Part shown: piece after piece, positions 14,210 to 20,322 of the stretch
How the letters are laid out: every line of letters begins with the position of its first letter
Numbering within the stretch: the stretch's first letter is position 1
From: Clostridiales bacterium
GTDB lineage: Bacteria; Bacillota; Clostridia; Oscillospirales; Oscillospiraceae
Direction of reading: 5' to 3'
Length of the DNA stretch: 22,449 nt
NCBI GenBank assembly: GCA_003525905.1
Contig: DQIA01000074.1
Location: 1 to 22,449, forward strand
Notes under the pieces: generated by a model
Seen by the model: only the letters and a program-made list of their open reading frames with translations
Databases searched by the model: none
Told to the model about the DNA's origin: nothing
Program-made: the position numbers and the translations under genes

Positions 14210-15502
14210 TTATTCCGTTTCGTTCTGCATCTGCTCCGTCGCAATCTCGGATGGGCTTTCGCCCTTTCCGGTCAGCGTGACATCCGTGTAATACTGCCGC
14301 CCGTCACGGTAGATATATACGCGCAGCTCTTCGCCGACATGGCAGGCGCTGAGAATGCTGCGGTAGTCGTTGAGGTTCGTGACGGCGCTGTCGCCCAGCT
14401 GGCAGATCACGTCGCCCGCGTGCAGGCCCGCATAGTAGGCGTTGCTGCCCGCCGTGACCGACTCGATGACGACGCCGCTCGGCAGGCCCCAGAAGCGCCG
14501 GTAGGTCTCCGGGATCTCCGAGACCGTCAGTCCGAGCGAAACGCGCCCGCTGACATAGCCGTTGACGATCAGATCGTCGAGAATGGTCTTCGCCTCGCTG
14601 ATCGGGATGGCAAAGCCCAACTCCGGCACGGTCTGGTAGGACACATACGAGCCGACATGGTCGATGCAGATGCCGATGACCTGCCCGGCCTCGTTCACGA
14701 GCGGTCCGCCTGCGCTGCCGCTGTCCGGCGTGGCATCCGTCTGGAACACGTTGAGCGTCTCCGCGCCGATGCGCACGCCGCTCTGCACGGCGGCAATGCT
14801 GCCGTCCGTCATGGTGGCGTTGTCAAACGCCGCACCGAACGGATGGGAGAACACATAGACGGTGTCGCCCGCTGCAGCCCCGGCAGAATCGCCGAACTCC
14901 GCGGGCTGCAGTGCCGTCTCCGGTTCGATCTTCAGAACGGCCAGATCACTGCTCTCGTCCATGCCGGACAGGGCAGCCGCATACTCCGTGCCATCGCTGA
15001 GCTGCACCGTGATGCTCTCCGCGCCGGAAACGGTGTGCGCGTTCGTGATAAGGTAGCCGTCCGCCGTCATGACGATGGCCGTGCCGCCGTTTCCGTCCGC
15101 GTACACCAGCGCAAGGCTCGGCCGCATCGCCGTGTAGATCTCTCCGGCGGAGCGCGTCTGCGTGTCCTCGGCGCTGATCTGCAGCGTGCCCGTGCCGTTC
15201 GTGCGCGGCTCCGTCGGCTCGACGCTGTGGCCGGATGGCGCAGTCAGCGTCGGCGTGACGCCGGTCTCCGTCTCCGCGCCGACGGTCGTGTTCTTCTGCA
15301 CGGCGCGCATGCGCAGCGTCAGGAGCATCAGCACTGTGATGACGTTCGCCACGATCATCACGCACAGCAGCACGACGATCAGGCCGGTATGCGAGCGCGG
15401 CGGCTTCGGCAGGCGGCCCGTTCCGTAATACCCCGGCGTGCCGGGCTGCCATTCCGGCGGGGTCTCCTGATACTCCGGATCCATGGGAGTCATTTTATCC
15501 AC
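14210..15502 (-). CDS. HtrA/DegP-like membrane-anchored protein with PDZ domain, catalytic Ser replaced by Ala
   Basis: 430 residues. A Pro-rich cytoplasmic tail is followed by one membrane helix (about 39-63), a Thr/Pro-rich linker (70-118), a trypsin-like domain (120-310) and a PDZ domain (about 322-412). His156 in LITNAHTVSG and Asp186 in SSDLAVLKIE sit at the usual triad positions. The serine motif, normally TDAAINPGNSGGPL, reads TDATPDSGSAGGPL: when aligned without gaps the catalytic position is Ala264 (codon GCA at 14711-14713) and Ser263 precedes it. The protein may be an inactive chaperone/sensor or use the shifted serine. The start is GTG with AGGAGG seven bases upstream; it follows the sensor kinase gene by 34 bases in one operon. 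Confidence 0.88.
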   Translation of the reverse strand: MDKMTPMDPEYQETPPEWQPGTPGYYGTGRLPKPPRSHTGLIVVLLCVMIVANVITVLMLLTLRMRAVQKNTTVGAETETGVTPTLTAPSGHSVEPTEPRTNGTGTLQISAEDTQTRSAGEIYTAMRPSLALVYADGNGGTAIVMTADGYLITNAHTVSGAESITVQLSDGTEYAAALSGMDESSDLAVLKIEPETALQPAEFGDSAGAAAGDTVYVFSHPFGAAFDNATMTDGSIAAVQSGVRIGAETLNVFQTDATPDSGSAGGPLVNEAGQVIGICIDHVGSYVSYQTVPELGFAIPISEAKTILDDLIVNGYVSGRVSLGLTVSEIPETYRRFWGLPSGVVIESVTAGSNAYYAGLHAGDVICQLGDSAVTNLNDYRSILSACHVGEELRVYIYRDGRQYYTDVTLTGKGESPSEIATEQMQNETE

Positions 15503-15536
15503 AACACGCCCTCCTTTCGGGGTTTCGTCTCGCCGG

Positions 15537-16961
15537 TCAGAGGACCAGCGGCAGGGTAAACGTGAATTCCGTCTTGCCGTCGCGGCTCGTCACATAGATA
15601 TCCTCTCCGTGTGCCAGCACGATGGTCTTGACGATGTACAGGCCGAGGCCGACGCCGTCGCGGTCGGTCGAGCGGCTCTTGTCCGTCTTATGGAAGCGAT
15701 CGAAGATGAGCGGCAGCTCCTCCGGCGCAATGGTCGGGCCGGTATTGCCGACCGTGGTGACGGCCTTATTCCCGCTGCGCTCCACGCGGATAGAGAGCGT
15801 GCCGCCGTCATCGATGAACTTCACGGCATTGTCGATGAGGTTATAGAGCACCTGCGTTACGGCGTCCGGCATGGCCCGCACAGTCACGCCGAGCTCCGGC
15901 ATATCTACATCGACGTTCAGGTGCTTGCGGTTGATGCGCTGCTCGAAGCTCAGAAGCGCCTGCCCCGCCGCCTCGCAGATGTCGAAGTCCACCAGCTTAT
16001 CGGCCGGGATGCCCTGATCCTTCAGGCGGGAAATCTCCAGCATGTTGCGCACGAGCCGCGACAGCCGCCGCACCTCCGTGGAGACCAGCTCCATATAGTG
16101 CCGCTGCTCTGCCTGCGGGATCGTGCCGTCGAGCATACCGTCCAGATAGCCCGCGATGGTCGTCATCGGCGTTTTCAGCTCATGGCTGACATTGGCCACG
16201 AATTCCTGACGCGCGGTGTCGGCATTCTGCATGGCGGCCGCCATATTGTTGAAGGCGACAGCCAGCTCCTCCATCTCCTCGGTCTGGCAGTTCGTCGAAA
16301 CGCGGACATTCAGATTGCCGTGGGCGATCTGGCGCGCCGCGGCGGCCATGTCCTGAATCGGCTTCGTCTCGCGGTTTGTGAGGAACGGCGTTGCGAGCAG
16401 CGCCACGGCAAACACGGCCAGCGCCGTAAGCATGAAGATCTTCAGCGCACCGGTCGTCAGCTCGGAGATCGTCTCGCGCTCCACAGACACAAGCACGATG
16501 CCCTGCCGGTCGCCGTCGGACGATGTCCTGGCCAGCGCCACGGCCACGCGCTTCTGGCCGTAGATTTCAGCCGCCTCATCATTCAGATCGGGGCTTTCGC
16601 CGTTGAACAGCGCCTCGACCTTGTCGGCCGGGAGCTGATAGCCGATGTGCGAGCAGCCCTGAATGTCCTGCGCGCACAGCACGACCTTGCCGCCTGCATC
16701 GCAAAGCAGGATGTCGTTGCCGGAGGCGGACGAGGCAACGGACAGCGTGCGCAGAAAATCCCAGCTCGTCGTCACGTCGTCCGAGACGGCGCTCGTCTGC
16801 GTGAGCCACACGACGGACTGCGCCGTTCCGCGCAGGGAGCTTTCACGCTCCCGGATGACATAGTGCGTGAACAGGCCCCAGAAGGACACGCCCAGCAGGA
16901 TGGTCGCCGCCAGCAGCAGACTGACGATCAGCGTGACCTGACGGCGAAATGTCGTGCGCAT
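15537..16961 (-). CDS. Sensor histidine kinase (HAMP, HisKA, HATPase_c)
   Basis: 474 residues: membrane helix 8-31, extracytoplasmic sensor domain about 35-170 with three Cys (87, 96, 103), second helix 172-194, HAMP 195-247, dimerisation/phosphoacceptor region with His260 in FVANVSHELKTP, and ATPase domain with LYNLIDNAVKF (N box, 372-382), GNTGPTIAPEE (G1 region) and DGVGLGLYIVK (G2, 435-445). In the first G box the common Asp of DTGxGI is Asn406, a variant common in clostridial kinases. It should phosphorylate the response regulator encoded three bases upstream. With HtrA downstream the layout recalls envelope-stress systems such as CssRS-HtrA, so misfolded exported protein is a plausible signal; this is inference. 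Confidence 0.95.
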   Translation of the reverse strand: MRTTFRRQVTLIVSLLLAATILLGVSFWGLFTHYVIRERESSLRGTAQSVVWLTQTSAVSDDVTTSWDFLRTLSVASSASGNDILLCDAGGKVVLCAQDIQGCSHIGYQLPADKVEALFNGESPDLNDEAAEIYGQKRVAVALARTSSDGDRQGIVLVSVERETISELTTGALKIFMLTALAVFAVALLATPFLTNRETKPIQDMAAAARQIAHGNLNVRVSTNCQTEEMEELAVAFNNMAAAMQNADTARQEFVANVSHELKTPMTTIAGYLDGMLDGTIPQAEQRHYMELVSTEVRRLSRLVRNMLEISRLKDQGIPADKLVDFDICEAAGQALLSFEQRINRKHLNVDVDMPELGVTVRAMPDAVTQVLYNLIDNAVKFIDDGGTLSIRVERSGNKAVTTVGNTGPTIAPEELPLIFDRFHKTDKSRSTDRDGVGLGLYIVKTIVLAHGEDIYVTSRDGKTEFTFTLPLVL

Positions 16962-16964
16962 GGC

Positions 16965-17648
16965 TTACTTCACCTCGAACTTGTAGCCGACGCTCCAGAC
17001 CGTTTTCAGGTCCCACTGATCCGAAACGCCCTCGAGCTTCTCGCGCAGGCGCTTGATGTGCACGTCGACTGTGCGCGTATCGCCGAAGTAGTCAAAGCCC
17101 CAGACCTCGTCGAGCAGCTGATTGCGCGTATAGACGCGGTTCGGCGTTGAGGCCAGATGGTACAGCAGCTCCATCTCCTTCGGCGGCGTCGGGACCTTTT
17201 TCCCGTCGACCGTCAGCTCAAAGGCGTCCATGTCGATGATGAGCTTGTCGAATTCCAGACGGCGGCGGCTCTTCTCCGGCTCGATGCCGCTGCGGCGCAG
17301 CACGGCCTCGATGCGGGCAAGCACTTCCTTCATTTCAAAGGGCTTCGTGATGTAGTCGTCCGCGCCCTGCTTCAGGCCGTTGACCTTGTCCTCCGTCTCG
17401 CTCTTTGCGGTGAGCATGATGATCGGCGTCTGCGACTCGGCGCGGATGGCGCGGCAGACGCCCCAGCCGTCCAGCCCCGGCAGCATCACGTCCAGCAGCA
17501 CAAGGCTCGGATGGACGGTGCGGAACTGCTCCACACCGCGCATGCCGTCCGGCGCGATGACGACCGTATAGCCCTCTTTTTCCAGATACAAGCGCAGAAG
17601 ATCCGCAATGTTGCGGTCGTCCTCCACGATCAAAACTGTTTTCGCCAT
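16965..17648 (-). CDS. OmpR/PhoB family response regulator
   Basis: 227 residues starting MAKTVLIVEDD; the frame extends 16 codons upstream but without a better binding site, and GAGAGGG precedes this ATG. Receiver domain 1-120 with Asp10, Asp11, phosphoacceptor Asp53 (LLDVMLPGLDG), Thr80 and Lys102. A winged-helix output domain fills 130-227, with NQLLDEVWGFDYFGDTRTVD and VHIKRLREKLE marking the recognition region. It is the first gene of the regulator-kinase-HtrA operon and likely controls its own promoter. Confidence 0.95.
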   Translation of the reverse strand: MAKTVLIVEDDRNIADLLRLYLEKEGYTVVIAPDGMRGVEQFRTVHPSLVLLDVMLPGLDGWGVCRAIRAESQTPIIMLTAKSETEDKVNGLKQGADDYITKPFEMKEVLARIEAVLRRSGIEPEKSRRRLEFDKLIIDMDAFELTVDGKKVPTPPKEMELLYHLASTPNRVYTRNQLLDEVWGFDYFGDTRTVDVHIKRLREKLEGVSDQWDLKTVWSVGYKFEVK

Positions 17649-17713
17649 AAGTATATGTCCCTCTCTCCCGGCGTGCAGGCAGAAAGCGTCCTCCACGTCG
17701 CTTTTTTACCTAC

Positions 17714-17755
17714 ATTATATCCCACTTTCACCGATTTGCTTGAACATTTTGTTAA
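17714..17755 (-). promoter_or_regulatory. Promoter of the two-component operon with a PhoP-box-like direct repeat
   Basis: On the minus strand TATAAT lies at 17714-17719 but no good -35 box is at the right distance. Instead TTAACA (17750-17755) and TTCAAG (17739-17744), five bases apart, form an 11-base-period direct repeat whose nearer copy covers the -35 region. This spacing is the pattern bound by tandem OmpR/PhoP-type regulators and suggests activation by the encoded regulator. Confidence 0.5.
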
Positions 17756-17866
17756 GGAAACGCAGAAACCGCGTTCTCCTGTCGCCGAAGGTCTTCGTTG
17801 TTGCCCCGTGCACGGCTTACAAATTTCCGGCCGCTCCATCGACCGCACCAACTTGCAGGTCTGATT

Positions 17867-17982
17867 GCAGCGGCGCTCCCTGTGCGCCCTGTACGGGGTA
17901 ATTCAACCGTGCAAGGGCGCTGGTGCACCTTGGCACTGCCTGATGTGTCATTGCGAGGGCGCTTTGCGCCCGTGGCAATCTC
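17867..17982. repeat. Partial hairpin repeats
   Basis: GCAGCGGCGCTCCCTGTGCG near 17868-17890 is a degraded form of the GGCGCTC hairpin, and 17946-17982 is a half-element (TGTCATTGCGAGG...GTGGCAATCTC) in which ATTGC pairs with GCAAT and GGCGC with GCGCC around TTT. The stretch 17756-17866 before it shows nothing recognisable. Confidence 0.65.
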
Positions 17983-18031
17983 GGGAAGGCACTTTCGTCC
18001 CATACTGGTCAACGTGAAATGGTATGCGCCG

Positions 18032-18331
18032 ATTGCGTCTGTAGCGGCGCTCAGTGAGCGCCATAGGCAGTCGCAGGTATTGCAGTAGTAATTCGGCGGC
18101 GTAAGACAAACAGGTTTGTCATTCCGAGGAGCGAAGCGACGTGGGAATCTCCTGCAACCAGCTACGTTTTCGCCGGTGGCCTTCCTGTGATCCGTCCGGG
18201 TACTGCGAGATTGCCACGTCGGCCTATGGCCTCCTCGCAATGACAAATTTGAGAGCATTGTGCGGTCGACGATGCCAACCTATCACTTACCAGCCTGCAT
18301 GGCGGTCACTGACCGCCGCTACAGATGCAAT
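18032..18331. repeat. Composite inverted-repeat element, copy 2 (opposite orientation to copy 1)
   Basis: Arms 18032-18064 and 18299-18331 are reverse complements at 30 of 33 positions; the inner palindrome runs from 18115 to 18247 with TTTGTCATTCCGAGG and CCTCGCAATGACAAA ends. The sequence 18030-18122 matches the reverse complement of 13980-14072 at roughly nine in ten bases, so the two elements lie in inverted orientation. No credible gene is present in 17756-18478; after the repeat, 18400-18478 is AT-rich and otherwise featureless apart from a short GAGCGGC-ACG-CCGCTCC-like hairpin near 18383-18400. Confidence 0.82.
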
Positions 18332-18478
18332 CGGTTTTTACGTTTTTATCGACAGCCGGTACAAGTCGGCAGTACAGCGCAGGGAGCGGCACGCCGCTCC
18401 CCTACAGCGCACGTTTGTTTGTTATTTTCACAAAATTATTCCCTATTCATTTTTCAGTATTTATGATTCACTTAATAA

Positions 18479-18709
18479 TTATAAGTACCCCAGATACCGT
18501 CCCACGCGGCGCTCGGCCCGCTGCAGCAGCTGGCACACGCTTGCCGGGCTGACGCCCCGGTCGATGGCGACCTCCTTCTGCGGGTGGCCGTGCAGGTAGA
18601 CCGCCACGACCGTTTCATACTGCAGCGGCGTCAGCGCCACACGCAGCATGGTGTTCAGGCGCTCCGTATCCGGCTCACGGAGCGAGGCCTTGGAAAGAAT
18701 CGGATGCAT
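18479..18709 (-). CDS. Sigma-70 region 4-like helix-turn-helix protein
   Basis: 76 residues from ATG at 18709 (MHPILSKASLREPDTERLNT). Residues 25-76 (ALTPLQYETVVAVYLHGHPQ, KEVAIDRGVSPASVCQLLQR, AERRVGRYLGYL) fit the region-4 fold of sigma factors: a first helix, then a helix-turn-helix ending in Arg-rich recognition. No region 2 is present, so it cannot act as a full sigma factor; such proteins occur in phage and integrative elements of Bacillota as transcription regulators. An ATG at 18730 (MKGDSIV) is an alternative start. The start overlaps the upstream coiled-coil-like gene by 35 bases. No terminator follows. Confidence 0.8.
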   Translation of the reverse strand: MHPILSKASLREPDTERLNTMLRVALTPLQYETVVAVYLHGHPQKEVAIDRGVSPASVCQLLQRAERRVGRYLGYL

Positions 18710-18923
18710 AACGATAGAATCCCCTTTCATAATAGTGTTCGCACAGGAGCGCAAGCTCCCGGCACTGCCGTCTGGCCTCGCACAGCTTGCGCAGGCGGTT
18801 GGCCAGCACCGCGCGCGTCTGCGCATCGGCCGTACCGCGCCGCAGGCGGCGCAGACGGCTGATCTGAATGTCCAGCCGGGCTGCCGCCTCGCGATACCCG
18901 GCCGATAGCTCCGCCAGTCTCAT
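18675..18923 (-). CDS. Small basic, coiled-coil-like protein of unknown function
   Basis: 82 residues from MRLAELSAGYREAAARLDIQ. It is rich in Arg, Ala and Leu with long helical stretches up to about residue 67, suggesting a helical hairpin or coiled coil, and ends YYERGFYRYASDSFQGLAP. The ATG overlaps the stop of the Cys-rich gene (ATGA) and its end overlaps the HTH gene. I do not recognise a named family; similar small proteins next to sigma-like genes occur in mobile elements of Clostridia, from memory. Confidence 0.7.
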   Translation of the reverse strand: MRLAELSAGYREAAARLDIQISRLRRLRRGTADAQTRAVLANRLRKLCEARRQCRELALLCEHYYERGFYRYASDSFQGLAP

Positions 18924-19078
18924 CCCACCGCAACCAGACAGGAGCGGAACACGACTCTGGCGTATTCCGGCAGGCACGCCGGGCACAGGCAGCCGATGTC
19001 CAGGCAGTAGCAATAGCCCCCTGCCACCAGCTCCGTTCCGCACCAGACGCACCAGCACAGCGTCTGTCCCTGCTTCAT
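18920..19078 (-). CDS. Cys-rich mini-protein, probable zinc ribbon
   Basis: 52 residues. Nine Cys are present; the pairs CVWC (10-13) and CPAC (32-35) are spaced as in a small zinc ribbon, with the LPEYARVVF helix after the second pair. The start has a near-perfect binding site (AAGGAGGTGA, seven bases before ATG). A longer open frame upstream is not needed. It is the first gene of the three-gene cassette. It may bind nucleic acid or the neighbouring proteins; function unknown. Confidence 0.75.
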   Translation of the reverse strand: MKQGQTLCWCVWCGTELVAGGYCYCLDIGCLCPACLPEYARVVFRSCLVAVG

Positions 19079-19161
19079 TCCGGTCTCACCTCCTTCCATC
19101 GCTTCCGCCGCAAATGCAATTCGTTCCCGTAATTTCCAGTTATTTCCATTTCTCTGGCGAC

Positions 19162-19190
19162 AGCATATCATTTTGTTCGTTCCGTGTCAA
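19162..19190 (-). promoter_or_regulatory. Sigma-A promoter of the three-gene cassette
   Basis: TTGACA (19185-19190), 17-base spacer, TATGCT (19162-19167) on the minus strand, about 80 bases before the Cys-rich gene. It is divergent from the tadA promoter 70 bases away. Confidence 0.8.
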
Positions 19191-19259
19191 TCGTTAATTC
19201 CCTAACAAGACAAATTTCGACAAAACTTTTTCCAGAAAATCCCAATTTTGGCACACGGC

Positions 19260-19288
19260 TTGACGAACCGGCCGGAATCGGGTATGAT
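19260..19288 (+). promoter_or_regulatory. Sigma-A promoter of tadA
   Basis: TTGACG (19260-19265), 17-base spacer and TATGAT (19283-19288). The start codon at 19322 is about 27 bases after the expected start site. Confidence 0.8.
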
Positions 19289-19321
19289 TATGGCATTACC
19301 ATGCCGGAGGAGGGCGAGCGG

Positions 19322-19828
19322 ATGACAGACACGGAGGCCATGCATGAGGCGCTGTCGCTGGCGCGTGAGGCGGCAGACGAGGGCGAAGTGCCCGTCGGCT
19401 GCATCGTCACGGACGGCGAGCACATCGTCGGGCGCGGCCGCAACCGCCGCGAGACCGGCAAAAGCGCGCTGGCCCACGCGGAGCTGGAGGCCATTGCCGA
19501 GGCCTGCCGCACGCTCGGCGGCTGGCGGCTGTGGCGCTGCACGCTCTATGTCACGCTCGAACCTTGCCCCATGTGCGCCGGGGCCATCATCAACGCCCGC
19601 ATCCCCCGCGTCGTGTTCGGTGCGCCGGACCCGAAGGCGGGCTCGTGCGGCAGCGTGACCGACCTGTTCGCCCTGCCGTATAACCACCGCCCCGCCTGCG
19701 AGGGCGGCGTTCTGGAGGAGGAATGTGCGCAGCTGCTGCGAGACTTTTTCCGCGCGCTGCGGCTCGCTCCCCCAAAGCCGCGCTGGAAGCCCGCCGTGCT
19801 CCCGGCGCAGGGAGGAGATCACGCATGA
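19322..19828 (+). CDS. tadA: tRNA(adenosine(34)) deaminase
   Basis: 168 residues from MTDTEAMHEALSLAREAADE. The zinc site is His52 with catalytic Glu54 in LAHAELEAI, and Cys82/Cys85 in PCPMCAGA; NARIPRVVFGAPDPKAGSCGSVTDL follows as usual. It converts A34 to inosine in the anticodon of tRNA-Arg(ACG). The start at 19322 has GGAGGAGGG eight bases before it, better than the in-frame ATG at 19301, which would place that site inside the gene. The C terminus is about ten residues longer than usual and Pro-rich. The stop overlaps the VanZ start (ATGA). Confidence 0.94.
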   Translation: MTDTEAMHEALSLAREAADEGEVPVGCIVTDGEHIVGRGRNRRETGKSALAHAELEAIAEACRTLGGWRLWRCTLYVTLEPCPMCAGAIINARIPRVVFGAPDPKAGSCGSVTDLFALPYNHRPACEGGVLEEECAQLLRDFFRALRLAPPKPRWKPAVLPAQGGDHA

Positions 19829-20235
19829 AAAAACGTTCGTTCCGGATCTACCTGATCCTGACGCTTTTTTGGACGGCAGGGATCTTTCTGCACTCCGCTA
19901 TGCCGGCCGCGGCCAGCAACGCGGAAAGCGGCGGCGTGCTTGCCGTGGTGCAGATGATCCTGCCGTGGATCACACACGGCGTGCTGCGCAAGGCGGCGCA
20001 TTTTCTGGAATTTGCCGTGCTCGGCATCCTGCTGACGGGCACATTCCACAGCGCACGGAATTTTACGCTGGCCAAGCCGATGCTGTTCGCCGTGCTCACG
20101 GCCATGACCGACGAGACCATCCAGGCCTTCACGCCGGGGCGCAACTGTGCGCTGAGCGACGTATGGCTCGATGCCGCCGGAGCGCTGACGGGCGCCGTTC
20201 TGCTGTGGCTCATTTTCAAGCTGCGCAAAAAATAA
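19825..20235 (+). CDS. VanZ family membrane protein
   Basis: 136 residues from MKKRSFRIYLILTLFWTAGI with GGAGG nine bases upstream. Four hydrophobic segments; the VanZ signature is seen in LRKAAHFLEFAVLGILL, ETIQAFTPGRNCALSDVWLDAAGALTG. VanZ proteins are linked with low-level teicoplanin resistance in one case but most have unknown roles. Translationally coupled to tadA. Confidence 0.9.
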   Translation: MKKRSFRIYLILTLFWTAGIFLHSAMPAAASNAESGGVLAVVQMILPWITHGVLRKAAHFLEFAVLGILLTGTFHSARNFTLAKPMLFAVLTAMTDETIQAFTPGRNCALSDVWLDAAGALTGAVLLWLIFKLRKK

Positions 20236-20256
20236 GGCCGTTCTCCGCGTTTTGGC

Positions 20257-20284
20257 TTGTATTTTCCCGGATATCGGATATAAT
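20257..20284 (+). promoter_or_regulatory. Promoter of metG
   Basis: TATAAT at 20279-20284 with a weak TTGTAT at 20257-20262, spacer 16. The leader is about 32 bases, leaving no room for a T-box. Confidence 0.65.
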
Positions 20285-20322
20285 GGACAGATACGGAAAC
20301 TAAGGAAAGAAGGGCTTTTCCC

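Noticed and set aside
13676..15559. 627-codon plus-strand open frame through the repeats and across the HtrA-like gene
   Set aside because: It runs through palindromic repeats and antisense to a recognised gene; no domain is visible.
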